From the NCBI RefSeq assembly GCF_011801145.1, contig NZ_CP046172.1:9238001-9302000 (forward strand): DNA of 64,000 nucleotides, in the 5' to 3' direction. A program made the position numbers and the translations under genes. Shown here in pieces: positions 53,405-62,678 of this stretch. Source of the DNA: Nocardia arthritidis. Lineage in GTDB: Bacteria; Actinomycetota; Actinomycetes; Mycobacteriales; Mycobacteriaceae. The notes under the pieces were generated by a model. The model did not search any database and had not been told where the DNA came from. It worked only from the letters and a program-made list of their open reading frames with translations. Each line of letters opens with the position of its first letter. Position 1 is the stretch's first letter.

Positions 53405-54397
53405 TCAGCGCGGCACCCGGACCGGACGGCGCATGGGGACGAGGGTCAGCCAGGTCGCGCACCGCCACAGCCACTCGCACGGACCGTACCGGAACCGGCG
53501 CAGCCACCACGCGCAGAAAACCGCCTGCGCGACGACGAAGGCCTCGGTGCATCCGAAGGTCACAGCGGAATAGTTCCAGCCCGCGACATCGAAGGCGGCG
53601 GCGAATGCCACCGCCGCGGCGGCCTGCACGAGGAAGTTCGTCAATGCCATTCGTCCGAGCGGCGCCAGCGCCGCGACCAGCGCACGCCGCGCTCGCGTGC
53701 GCAACAGCAGCAGCAACCCGGTCACGTACGCCACCGAGGTGGCCAGCATCGCGACCTCGCCGACCGCGGAACCGGATACCGTCACGGTGTCCGAATGCAG
53801 CACGTTCGCGACGATCGCCAGCGCCGCCGCGATCAAGAATACGGTCCGGATCGCCGCGGTGTGCCGGGGCAGCTCGTCCTGGATCCGGTAGTTCACCACC
53901 GTCGCGCCGAGCAGCAACAGCCCGCTCGTGATGGCCAGGATTTTCACCGCCTCGCCGACGCCACTGTCGGCGAACGGAACAGATACGAACAGCAATCCGG
54001 TCGCCAGCGCGAGCACTACCCGGCGCGGCAGGTACGAGGCCGGTAGCAGCAACACCAGGCCCAGCGTCGCGTACACCACCAGCTGCAGATTCCCGTCGAG
54101 CAGGAACAGCTGAAATATGCCGAATGCCAACAGCATTGCCAATCGGCGCGCGAGCACCAGACGCGGCCGCGGCGCTCGCTCGGCCGCGGCGCGCAGGACC
54201 AGCGCGAAGCTCAACCCGAACAGGAAGCAGAAGATCGTCACGAAGCGGTGCAGAAACAGATCGTGGTAGATCACCGAGGAGATCGGGCCCGGCACCGGAT
54301 AATGCGACTTCCCAACGGTCAGCCCGAGATTGATCACCGGAAGTCCGGTGATCGCGAAACCACGCACCACATCGATGTCCGGAATGCGTTCGGCCAT
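53405..54397 (-). CDS. DUF418 family membrane protein
   Basis: A 330-residue protein with about nine helices. It starts [20 protein letters not shown] and ends with [31 protein letters not shown] and [10 protein letters not shown], the DUF418 signature. It lies 79 bp upstream of lpd on the same strand. Function unknown; distant relation to membrane acyltransferases. Confidence 0.83.
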   Translation of the reverse strand: MAERIPDIDVVRGFAITGLPVINLGLTVGKSHYPVPGPISSVIYHDLFLHRFVTIFCFLFGLSFALVLRAAAERAPRPRLVLARRLAMLLAFGIFQLFLLDGNLQLVVYATLGLVLLLPASYLPRRVVLALATGLLFVSVPFADSGVGEAVKILAITSGLLLLGATVVNYRIQDELPRHTAAIRTVFLIAAALAIVANVLHSDTVTVSGSAVGEVAMLATSVAYVTGLLLLLRTRARRALVAALAPLGRMALTNFLVQAAAAVAFAAAFDVAGWNYSAVTFGCTEAFVVAQAVFCAWWLRRFRYGPCEWLWRCATWLTLVPMRRPVRVPR

Positions 54398-54493
54398 ACG
54401 CGCCAGCACAACACGGCGCGATCGCACCGCACATCACCCCGCAGCGCTGAATCCGGCTCCCACCACGGTCCTACTTGCTGATACGAATGTGGC

Positions 54494-55462
54494 TCAGCGC
54501 CAAACCTGTTGGGCCACCCTGGCGAAGTTGCCGCCGAAGACCGCCGCGCGGTCGCCCGCGCTGAAGCCGCGGGCGGCCAACGCCTCGTCGAGGCCGGGAA
54601 AACCGCCGCGGCCGAGCAGGTCTTCCGGGGGAACCCATTGCAGTGGGCCCCATTTGGTGATCGCCTCGGAGTACGCCTGTGGATTGTTCCGCAGTTCGTC
54701 GTTGAAATCGTCGGCGTCGAAGGAGAAGTCGGAGCCGATGCCGATGTGATCGATGCCGACCAACTCGACGCCGTATTGGATGTGCGCCGCCATGGCCGCC
54801 ACCCGCTCGGCACGTTCCTCAGGGGCGTTGTGGCCCAGGAAGATTCCGACGCCGTTGATGCCGATCACACCGCCGGTGTCGGCGCAGGCGCGGGCCTGCT
54901 CATCGGTGATATTGCGCGGATGGTCCCACAGCGCGGCGAAATTCGAGTGGCTGTAGATCATCGGCAGCACGCTGCGCTCGCACATCTCCAGACCGCTGCG
55001 GCGCGAACAGTGTGAGCCGTCGACGAATACGCCGATCTCGTTCAGCGTCGCCACCAGGTCTCGGCCGTACGCGGTGAGTCCGGTGTCCTCGGTGTCGAGG
55101 CAGCCGCCGCCCGCCGCGTTGGCGTAGTTGTAGGTGGGCAGCAGCGAGCGCAGGCCCAGTCCGTGGAACATCTCCACGTTGTCGAGCTTGCCCTCCAGCG
55201 GCCCGCAATCCTCCAGGTCGAAGGCGAGGGCGATCTTGCCCGGCGGCAGATCGCTTGGCCCGCCGACCATTTGGAATCTTCCGTCGGCCACCGCGTCCTG
55301 CCGGAACCGCCGCGCGAGCGCCACCGAATCCGCCGTGGACTGCGGCGAATACCCGATGTTCACCGATACATACGACCCGAGCGGATAGCGGGCCAGTTCC
55401 GCGATCCGCGCCGATGGCTGTAGCGGCAGGCAGCAGTGCTGCTCCCAGAGAAACGGCGGCAA
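54494..55462 (-). CDS. Membrane-dipeptidase (M19) family protein with altered metal site
   Basis: A 322-residue protein. A TTG start is chosen because a perfect AGGAGG lies seven bases upstream and the frame then opens PPFLWEQHCCLPLQPS. In M19 enzymes this position is HxD; here it is His9-Cys10-Cys11. Other site residues are kept: LEDCGPL (bridging Glu), DGSHCS and IYSHSN (His ligands), GIGSDFSFD. It lacks a signal peptide. It may be a dipeptidase with a changed metal set, or a relative with another amidase activity. Divergent from the oligopeptidase gene. Confidence 0.82.
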   Translation of the reverse strand: MPPFLWEQHCCLPLQPSARIAELARYPLGSYVSVNIGYSPQSTADSVALARRFRQDAVADGRFQMVGGPSDLPPGKIALAFDLEDCGPLEGKLDNVEMFHGLGLRSLLPTYNYANAAGGGCLDTEDTGLTAYGRDLVATLNEIGVFVDGSHCSRRSGLEMCERSVLPMIYSHSNFAALWDHPRNITDEQARACADTGGVIGINGVGIFLGHNAPEERAERVAAMAAHIQYGVELVGIDHIGIGSDFSFDADDFNDELRNNPQAYSEAITKWGPLQWVPPEDLLGRGGFPGLDEALAARGFSAGDRAAVFGGNFARVAQQVWR

Positions 55463-55564
55463 AGTGGAACCTCCTGCTCGGAACGCCCCGATCTTACCGA
55501 GCGCCGCCGCGCGCGAAAGGGTTCGCGAAACCGCCGTCGATCGCCCACTTCGCACTCGGCGAAC

Positions 55565-57682
55565 ATGACCGATATCACAGCAACTCCCCGTTTTCGGCGT
55601 TTCGAGATGTGGCCCGGCAACAATGTGCAGATGACCCACGTTGACGAGAGTGTGACCGACCCTTACCTCTGGCTCGAGGAAGTGACCGACGAGCGGTGCC
55701 TGGATTGGGCCCGCGCGCACAACGACGTGGTAATCGAGCGGTTCGCGTCGGCGGACCGGTTCACCGAGCTCGAGCGCCGAATCCTGGCGATGCTCGATAC
55801 CGACACCAAAATCGCCTACCCGGGCCGCCGCGGGCGCTGGTTGTACAACTTCTGGCGCGATGCCGAACATCCGCGTGGCCTGTGGCGGCGCACCACCTTC
55901 GAGGAGTACGCGAAGGAAGCCCCGGAGTGGGACGTGCTGATCGATCTGGACAGCGTGGCCGCCGCCGAGGAGGAGAACTGGGTGTGGGGCGGGGCGAGCG
56001 TGCTGCGGCCCGAACAGAGCCGGGCGCTCATCAGCCTCTCGCGCGGCGGCGCGGACGCCAAGGTGATTCGTGAATTCGATATGGAGACAAGGGAATTCAT
56101 CGAGCCGGCGGACGGTGGATTCTACCTGCCCGAGGCGAAATCGCAGCTGAGCTGGATCGATATCGACAATGTCTATGTCGGAACCGATTTCGAGCCCGGC
56201 TCGCTCACCGATTCCGGCTATCCGCGCATCGTCAAACGCTGGCGGCGCGGTACGCCGCTCGCCGAGGCGGTCACCGTATTCGAGGGCGAGACAACCGATG
56301 TCGCCGTCTCGGCCGGCTACGACCGGACCCCGGGCTATGAGCGGCACTATGTCGGCCGGGCCACCGACTTCTTCAACGAGGAGGCGTATCTCGTCGAATC
56401 CGACGGCACGCTGATCCACATCGACGCGCCCAGCGATGCCAGTAAGTCCTGGTACAAGGACTGGCTCACCATCCGGCTCAAGACCGACTGGGAGGTCGGC
56501 GGCGTCACCTACCCGGCGGGCGCGCTGCTGGTCAGCGATTTCAACAAATTCCTTTCCGGCGCACGGGAATTCGAGGTGCTGTTCACGCCGGACGCGCATA
56601 CCGCGCTGCACGGCTACGGCTGGACCGAGAACTATCTGCTGCTGATCACCCTGGAGGATGTGCAGACCAAGCTGTACGTCCTCACCCCCGGAACGTGGAC
56701 CATCGAGCCACTCGCCGATACCCCGCCGATGGCCACCACCAGCGTGCTGAATCTGGATCCGCTCGAGGGTGGCGACGAATTCATGCTCACCACAAGCGGT
56801 TTCACCACCCCCGGCACCCTGCTGGCCACCTCGGTCGGCGGCAGCACCGCCAAGCTGAAGCAGGAGCCCGGCTTCTTCGACCCCGACGGCATCGAGACCG
56901 AACAGTTCTTCGCCCGCTCCGACGACGGAACCATGGTGCCGTACTTCGTGATTCGGCATCGCGACCACCGCGACAGCCCGCGTCCGACGGTGATGTCGGG
57001 CTACGGCGGCTTCGAGGTCTCGCGCACCCCCGCCTACAGCGGTGCGTCCGGCATCGGCTGGCTGGAGAACGGCGGCACCTGGGTGATGACGAATATCCGC
57101 GGCGGCGGCGAATACGGCCCGCTGTGGCACACCTCGGTGCAGAAGGAGAACCGGCACAAGGTGTACGAGGATTTCTCCTCGATCGCCAAAGACCTTGTCG
57201 CACGCGGCATCACCACACCCGACCGGCTCGGCGCGGTGGGCGGCAGCAACGGCGGCCTGCTGATGGGCGTGATGCTCACCCGCTACCCGGAACTGTTCGG
57301 CGCCATCGTCTGCCAGGTGCCGCTGCTCGATATGAAGCGCTACCACCTGCTGCTGGCGGGCGCGTCCTGGGTGGCCGAATACGGCGACCCGGACAAGCCG
57401 GAGGAATGGGCATACATCTCGAAATACTCGCCGTACCAGAAAGCAATGGAGGCCGATGCTCCCGCCTACCCGCCCATCCTGCTCACCACCTCGACCCGCG
57501 ACGATCGCGTACATCCCGGGCACGCCAGGAAGATGGCCGCGCTGCTGGAGGCGCAGGGGCATCCGGTCTGGTATCACGAGAATATCGAGGGCGGCCACGG
57601 CGGCGCGGCCGACAACAAGCAGTCCGCGTTCCAGGCCGCACTGATCTACGAATTCTTCACCCAGATGCTGCTGGAGAAGTAG
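55565..57682 (+). CDS. Prolyl oligopeptidase family serine peptidase (S9A)
   Basis: A 705-residue cytosolic-type enzyme without signal peptide. The N-terminal blade domain begins DESVTDPYLWLEE. The catalytic domain carries GGSNGG with Ser561, RDDRVHP with Asp646/647 and the His678 of GGHGG. It cuts short peptides after proline or related residues. It is divergent from an M19 dipeptidase gene, suggesting joint peptide turnover. The start could also be ATG 55631. Confidence 0.88.
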   Translation: MTDITATPRFRRFEMWPGNNVQMTHVDESVTDPYLWLEEVTDERCLDWARAHNDVVIERFASADRFTELERRILAMLDTDTKIAYPGRRGRWLYNFWRDAEHPRGLWRRTTFEEYAKEAPEWDVLIDLDSVAAAEEENWVWGGASVLRPEQSRALISLSRGGADAKVIREFDMETREFIEPADGGFYLPEAKSQLSWIDIDNVYVGTDFEPGSLTDSGYPRIVKRWRRGTPLAEAVTVFEGETTDVAVSAGYDRTPGYERHYVGRATDFFNEEAYLVESDGTLIHIDAPSDASKSWYKDWLTIRLKTDWEVGGVTYPAGALLVSDFNKFLSGAREFEVLFTPDAHTALHGYGWTENYLLLITLEDVQTKLYVLTPGTWTIEPLADTPPMATTSVLNLDPLEGGDEFMLTTSGFTTPGTLLATSVGGSTAKLKQEPGFFDPDGIETEQFFARSDDGTMVPYFVIRHRDHRDSPRPTVMSGYGGFEVSRTPAYSGASGIGWLENGGTWVMTNIRGGGEYGPLWHTSVQKENRHKVYEDFSSIAKDLVARGITTPDRLGAVGGSNGGLLMGVMLTRYPELFGAIVCQVPLLDMKRYHLLLAGASWVAEYGDPDKPEEWAYISKYSPYQKAMEADAPAYPPILLTTSTRDDRVHPGHARKMAALLEAQGHPVWYHENIEGGHGGAADNKQSAFQAALIYEFFTQMLLEK

Positions 57683-57696
57683 CCCGTCGGCCGCCG

Positions 57697-57744
57697 CGGC
57701 GGCAATAACGGATTTATCCATCCATTATCCGTTCATTGCCGCCG
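57697..57744. terminator. Terminator hairpin after the oligopeptidase gene
   Basis: CGGCGGCAAT...ACGGAT (57697-57713) pairs with ATCCGT...ATTGCCGCCG (57727-57744), with one small internal mismatch and a 13-nt loop. It starts 15 bp after the stop codon. Confidence 0.75.
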
Positions 57745-57846
57745 TGGGCCGTCGACCGGCATTGCCCGCCAACGATGGAATTCGAATGATATTTCGGTGA
57801 TGAGTTGATTTCCCGGACACCCGTTGCGGTGTGCTGTACTCGGCTC

Positions 57847-58470
57847 ATGGTTTCACCGAACAATCAACAGCCACAAGTTTCGCGAACTCACTTGGGCTAC
57901 TTCATATTTCTGAGTCGCTGGCTCCAGCTACCGCTGTACGTCGGATTGATCGTCGCGCAGGCGGCCTACGTATGGCAGTTTCTCCGCGACCTCTGGCAAC
58001 TGGTCGCCGGGCTGTTCGAACACGGCGGTGAGGCCGAAACCAACATCATGCTGGCGGTGCTCGGCCTGATCGATGTGGTGATGATTTCGAACCTGCTGAT
58101 CATGGTGATCGTCGGCGGATACGAAACATTCGTCTCCCGGCTGCGGATCGACGACCACCCGGACCAGCCGGAGTGGTTGGCGCAGGTGAACGCGAATGTG
58201 TTGAAGGTGAAGCTGGCCATGTCGATCGTCGGCATCTCGTCGATTCACCTGTTGAAGACGTTCATCGGTCTCACTCAGGATCCGAATCCGGGCGGGCATA
58301 TGGCGAGCTACCTGTGGCCGACCGTCATTCACTTCACCTTCGTGATTTCGGCGCTGCTGTTGTCGAGCATCGATCGGATCATGCCGCATCCGTCGACGCA
58401 CGCGCACCACAGGCAGCACCACGAGTCCAACGGCCGTCACCGAGAGCTGGAATCGGCCGCGCTGAACTGA
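57847..58470 (+). CDS. YqhA/UPF0114 family membrane protein
   Basis: A 207-residue protein with three to four helices: WLQLPLYVGLIVAQAAYVW, IMLAVLGLIDVVMISNLLIM, LAMSIVGISSIHLLKTFIGL and a last one around HFTFVISALLLSS. The order and the EWLAQVNANVLKVKLA segment match E. coli YqhA. A His-rich tail (HPSTHAHHRQHHESNGRH) is added. Function unknown; possibly a small channel. Confidence 0.85.
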   Translation: MVSPNNQQPQVSRTHLGYFIFLSRWLQLPLYVGLIVAQAAYVWQFLRDLWQLVAGLFEHGGEAETNIMLAVLGLIDVVMISNLLIMVIVGGYETFVSRLRIDDHPDQPEWLAQVNANVLKVKLAMSIVGISSIHLLKTFIGLTQDPNPGGHMASYLWPTVIHFTFVISALLLSSIDRIMPHPSTHAHHRQHHESNGRHRELESAALN

Positions 58471-58543
58471 GATAGCGCTCTACCAAGATCCGCACTGTCC
58501 GTGATCAACTATCAGGTCGATCGGACAGGAGGTAGCCAGAGAT

Positions 58544-59524
58544 ATGGTCGACGCGGCAGCCGAACTCGGGCATGACGATGTAATCGGCGTCTACCAGGCT
58601 TTGGTGAGTAATCCCGAGTGGGGTGCGGCGGAGTTGCGCGGCCATCTCGGAATCACCGAGGGCCGAGTTGCGGCCGCGCTCGCGGCCCTGACAGATATGA
58701 CCCTGCTGCGCCGCTCGGTCCACGATCCGCGGCGCTGGCATGTGATCGATCCGAAAACGGCTTGCGAGAGCGTATTTCGCCGTAGACAGGAAGAGTTGCT
58801 GCGCCAGCAGCAACTGATGTTGACCGTCGAGAAGATGATTGCGCGGCAGTCGGCGCACCCCGAATCCAACGCCCTCCCGAATCAGCACGAAACATTGGTC
58901 GGGATCGATTCCCTGCACGCCTTTCTCGGCCAATACGCCAACGAGGTGCAGACCTCGTGGTACGCCGCCACCCGAAACGCCGTCCCGTCCGAGGTCATGG
59001 CGGCGCCCATCCTCGAACAACATCTCTCGGCGCTGTTCCGCGGTGTCGACCTGCGCAAAATCGTTCCCGAAAGCGCCAGGCACGATCCGGTTACCCGGCA
59101 CTATGCCGACCTGCTCGCGCGGGTGGGCAACGAGATTCGCACCGTGCCCACGCTGTCGCTCGAGCTGATCGTGCTCGATTCCACCGTCGCACTGATCCCG
59201 CTGAACAACGACGACATATTCAACGGGGTGGTCGTATTGCGCGAGCCGAGAACCGTGGCCGCCCTCGCCGCTTGTTTTCAACAAGCCTGGGATATCTCCG
59301 AACCGTTCAACCGAATCGCGGCGGCGGATGACACGCAGCTGAGCGCGCAGGAGCGCCAACTCTTGCGTTTCCTCGCCGAGGGGATGACCGATGAGGCAAT
59401 TGCTCGGCGATTGGCGATATCCGCACGCACCAGCCGCCGCGTGACGACCGGTCTGATGCGACGGCTCGGCGCACGGAGCCGATTCGAGGCGGGCGTGAAA
59501 GCCGCTCGCCTCGGCTGGGTTTGA
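58544..59524 (+). CDS. LuxR-type regulator with N-terminal winged helix
   Basis: A 326-residue protein. Residues 10-65 form a TrmB-like winged helix (VYQALVSNPEWGAAELRGHL, then LTDMTLLRRS). Residues 262-326 are a LuxR helix-turn-helix (LSAQERQLLRFLAEGMTDEA, then ISARTSRRVTTGLMRRLGAR). The middle is an unassigned sensor part. AGGAGG precedes the ATG by 10 nt. This layout is common for actinobacterial regulators of secondary metabolism. It precedes the SARP gene by 108 bp. Confidence 0.83.
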   Translation: MVDAAAELGHDDVIGVYQALVSNPEWGAAELRGHLGITEGRVAAALAALTDMTLLRRSVHDPRRWHVIDPKTACESVFRRRQEELLRQQQLMLTVEKMIARQSAHPESNALPNQHETLVGIDSLHAFLGQYANEVQTSWYAATRNAVPSEVMAAPILEQHLSALFRGVDLRKIVPESARHDPVTRHYADLLARVGNEIRTVPTLSLELIVLDSTVALIPLNNDDIFNGVVVLREPRTVAALAACFQQAWDISEPFNRIAAADDTQLSAQERQLLRFLAEGMTDEAIARRLAISARTSRRVTTGLMRRLGARSRFEAGVKAARLGWV

Positions 59525-59528
59525 GATC

Positions 59529-59615
59529 TGGCCGGAAGCGTCCAGGCCGTTTCCGGCCACGCCTGGCATATTCCATCTTCGAGACTCTCCTGGGCAACCT
59601 TTAGAGCCGAAGATG
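59529..59615 (+). promoter_or_regulatory. Hairpin-rich leader before the SARP gene
   Basis: Three inverted repeats fill this gap. A: TGGCCGGAA (59529-59537) with 59551-59559. B: CCAGGC (59542-59547) with GCCTGG (59561-59566); B interlocks with A, so both cannot form at once. C: CATCTTCG (59574-59581) with CGAAGATG (59608-59615), just before the GAGGGG ribosome site. This could be a terminator of the upstream gene plus an attenuator-like switch. Confidence 0.5.
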
Positions 59616-59632
59616 TGCGATGAGGGGTTGCT

Positions 59633-61768
59633 GTGTCGTTTGTATACGTGGGTTTGCTCGGCCCGCTGGAGGTTTCGATCAATCGAGTCGTCCACCTCGG
59701 CCCGCAACAGCCGAAACAGCAGGCAACCCTGGCCATGATCACCAATCAGCCGGGACAGACGATTTCCGCGACGAAGCTGATCGATGGCATCTGGGGTTCC
59801 GGCGCGCCGCAATCGGCGCGGAGTTCGCTGCGCAACTATGTTTCCTCGCTGCGCGCCACGCTCCGGCGGCACGGTTGTCTCGATGCCGACGTGCGATGGG
59901 TCGGCGGCGGATACCGATTCGACGGGGAACTGAGCACCGATGCCATGGCCGCCGCCGAACTGGCGGTACAGGCACGCCGCGACCGGATGAACGGGCGGCT
60001 CGGCGATGCGGCGGACAAGATCGCCGAGGCGTTGCGGCTGTGGCGCGGCGAACCGCTGTCCGGTGTGCCGGGCCCGTGGGCGGAAGGCGAGCGCGCGCGG
60101 CTATATCGAACGCGAGATATGTTGCGCCAGTGGCGCATTGAGATACAGATCGAATCGGGCGACTATACCGATGCCATCTCCCGGCTTGCGGCGCTCGTCC
60201 GGACCGAACCACAGTGCGAAAAGTGGTGGCTGCTGCTGATGACCGCGTTGGCGCAGAGCGGGCGGCGGCTCGACGCGCTCGGCGCCTACCGCGACGCCCG
60301 GCGCTGGTTCGTGAAAAACACGGGGTTGGAACCGGGGCCGGAGTTGACCGATCTGCACCGCCGCCTGTTGAGCGACGATCAGCCCGCGAACGTACACCGG
60401 CCGGACACCGTGGCGCACGCCACTCCCGAGACTCCGGGGCCATCGCAATTACCCGCGGGCACAGTCGATTTCATCGGTCGAGCCACCGCGGTCGAGCAGC
60501 TCGTCGCGGCGGCGACGCCGGGAACCATTGTTTCCGTAACGGGTCTGGCCGGGGTCGGCAAGAGTGCGCTCGCAGTCCATGTCGCACATCGATTGCGGGA
60601 AAGGTTTCCGGACGGTCAGCTCTACGCCGACCTCCGACACCCCGTGGACGCCACGGCCATACTGCGACGCTTCCTGAGCGCCTTCGGAATTCACGACTCC
60701 GAAATACCGGACAACGTCTTCGAGCAATCGACCATGTTTCGTTCCGTCGTCGCGGGCCGCCGGGTGCTGATCGTCCTCGACAACGCCGATGCCCCTGGAC
60801 AGCTCGAGTGGCTACTACCCGGCGCGGCCGCGAGCTCGGTCCTGGTCACCAGTCGAGGCCCGATCACCGCGACGCCTACCGCACTCCGGTTGTCGCTCGG
60901 TTCCCTCACGCAGGACGAATCGGCGGCGCTGCTGAGCCGGACCATCGGCGACGCCAGACCGACCGCCGAATCCGCCGCGTTCGCCCGCCTGGTCGGTTTG
61001 TGCGGCGGGCTGCCGCTGGCCATCGGCATCATCGCCACCCGGTTGGCGGCGCGGCCGTCCTGGCCGATATCCAGTGTGGTCGAGCGGCTGTTGGACGGCC
61101 GAGATCCGCTGCGGGAGTACCGGTTCCAGGACACGACGCTGGAGGCGGCATTTCGATCCGACTATCAGCGGCTGGGCGCCGAGCAGGCTCGGGCCTTCCG
61201 ACTGCTCGCGCATGCCGAGGTACCGGACCTGACCAGCTTCGTGGCATCGATTGTCCTCGATCGCGAAATCGGTGCGGCCGAGGCGCTTTGCGACGATCTC
61301 GTCGACCGGAGTTTGTTGGACAGCCCGGATCCCGGACGGTATCGGTATCACCCGCTGGTCCGATCGTTCGCGCGCGGATGCGTCGATGCCGGTCCCGGCA
61401 TCGACGTCGTCACATCACTTTTGGCCGGCTACCTGGCGCTGATCCAGCCGCGGCGCCGCGATTCCCGGGCCGACCGGTGGATCCTGCCCGCCGAATCCGT
61501 GCGGACACCGCCGATCACGGCCGCCGGCGACGACGAGGCGTTTCCGGCCGCCGAATATCGGAACCTCGTCGCCGTATACGGTTTCGCGCTGCGGGGGACG
61601 GCCCGACAGCGGCAATTCGCCGCCGAAGCGGCGCCGGTCATCGCCGAACTGATCGGCACCGCTCAGTTGGCCGTACTCGATCAGCGGGCGCGATACGGCG
61701 CGGAGTGGACTCGGTATCCGGACAGCACGCCGGACGTCGACAACGAAATCGACTCCTGCGCCTCATGA
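59633..61768 (+). CDS. SARP-family regulator with NB-ARC ATPase domain
   Basis: A 711-residue AfsR-like protein starting at GTG with GAGGGG upstream. Residues 1-97 are the OmpR-like DNA-binding domain, 100-247 the BTAD domain (AMAAAELAVQARRDRMNGRL, then RLYRTRDMLRQWRIEI). The NB-ARC part has P-loop GLAGVGKS at 304-311 and VLIVLDNAD at 378-386. It lacks the C-terminal TPR array of full-length AfsR. SARPs activate secondary metabolite genes; no biosynthetic cluster is in the window. Confidence 0.88.
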   Translation: MSFVYVGLLGPLEVSINRVVHLGPQQPKQQATLAMITNQPGQTISATKLIDGIWGSGAPQSARSSLRNYVSSLRATLRRHGCLDADVRWVGGGYRFDGELSTDAMAAAELAVQARRDRMNGRLGDAADKIAEALRLWRGEPLSGVPGPWAEGERARLYRTRDMLRQWRIEIQIESGDYTDAISRLAALVRTEPQCEKWWLLLMTALAQSGRRLDALGAYRDARRWFVKNTGLEPGPELTDLHRRLLSDDQPANVHRPDTVAHATPETPGPSQLPAGTVDFIGRATAVEQLVAAATPGTIVSVTGLAGVGKSALAVHVAHRLRERFPDGQLYADLRHPVDATAILRRFLSAFGIHDSEIPDNVFEQSTMFRSVVAGRRVLIVLDNADAPGQLEWLLPGAAASSVLVTSRGPITATPTALRLSLGSLTQDESAALLSRTIGDARPTAESAAFARLVGLCGGLPLAIGIIATRLAARPSWPISSVVERLLDGRDPLREYRFQDTTLEAAFRSDYQRLGAEQARAFRLLAHAEVPDLTSFVASIVLDREIGAAEALCDDLVDRSLLDSPDPGRYRYHPLVRSFARGCVDAGPGIDVVTSLLAGYLALIQPRRRDSRADRWILPAESVRTPPITAAGDDEAFPAAEYRNLVAVYGFALRGTARQRQFAAEAAPVIAELIGTAQLAVLDQRARYGAEWTRYPDSTPDVDNEIDSCAS

Positions 61769-61781
61769 ATCGGCTGCCCGG

Positions 61782-62651
61782 TCAGCGATCGCGCAACCAC
61801 TTCTCGATCTGATCGATCGTGGTCTTCGACTCGGTGATCCAGCCGTTGTGCCCCAACGGTTCCGGCTGACGCCACCACGTAACCTCGGCATGCGGCAGCT
61901 TTTCCACCAAATGTTCGGCCGAGCTCTGCGGGGTGAGATCGTCGCCGGTCATCGTGATGGCCAGCACCGGAAGCTTCAGCCGGGCGATCCGCTCCTCGTA
62001 GTCGATATCGGCGCCGACCGGCACGAACCGCCCGGTGCGGGCCAGCCGGGCCCAGTCCGAGATCAACACCTTGGACTGGCGGCCGAATCCCGCCTGCCCC
62101 AAGCGATCCCCCGGCCAGAATCCGGCGAGATTCGCGGTCAGCGAGACGGCGGCCGTGCCGAACAACATGCCGGGACCCGAAATCCCGCGGTAGCCACGGT
62201 AATACGGCGTGCCCGAGGCGACCAGGACCAGCCCGCCGAGCCGACCGCGGATGCGCGAGGCATACATCACCGCCAACTGCCCGCCCATGCTGTGACCGAG
62301 CAAATACGGTGTGCTGTCCGGGAATCGGGCGCGCACCACCTCGAACATCGCCGGGAAATCCACCGAAACCAGTTCGTGGTAGCCGTAGGCGCTGGCCGAG
62401 CTCGGCTTCGGCCTGCTGTCACCGTTGCCGCGCAGTTCGCCGATCGCCACGTCGAAGCCGCGCCGCGACAGTCCGAGCGCGAATCCCTCGTAATACCCGC
62501 CGGGTACGCCGAGCCCGGGCACGATCACCACGACCGGGCGCGGTGCGTCGGGGGTGACCGGGTGACGATGGGCGCCCCCGGCCGGGATCAGCCGTACCGG
62601 GACGGTACTTCCGTCCGGCATCTGGATCGGAACTGTCTCCATGGTGCGCAC
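61782..62651 (-). CDS. Alpha/beta hydrolase
   Basis: A 289-residue hydrolase. The nucleophile elbow is LLGHSMGGQLAV, the oxyanion region VPGLGVPGGYY and the catalytic His is in EPLGHNGW; the acid is probably in TMTGDDLTP. ATG 62651 or ATG 62642 may be used. It lies 27 bp after a TetR gene on the same strand. Substrate unknown; monoacylglycerol-lipase-like enzymes are closest in pattern. Confidence 0.82.
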   Translation of the reverse strand: MRTMETVPIQMPDGSTVPVRLIPAGGAHRHPVTPDAPRPVVVIVPGLGVPGGYYEGFALGLSRRGFDVAIGELRGNGDSRPKPSSASAYGYHELVSVDFPAMFEVVRARFPDSTPYLLGHSMGGQLAVMYASRIRGRLGGLVLVASGTPYYRGYRGISGPGMLFGTAAVSLTANLAGFWPGDRLGQAGFGRQSKVLISDWARLARTGRFVPVGADIDYEERIARLKLPVLAITMTGDDLTPQSSAEHLVEKLPHAEVTWWRQPEPLGHNGWITESKTTIDQIEKWLRDR

Positions 62652-62678
62652 GCTACCGCGTCGGGTACCGGCCGGGCG

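Noticed and set aside
55463..57721. Very long minus-strand open frame running opposite the prolyl oligopeptidase
   Set aside because: It is the mirror of a real gene with strong family motifs; its own translation has no domain. Only the part from 55462 downward codes for the dipeptidase.
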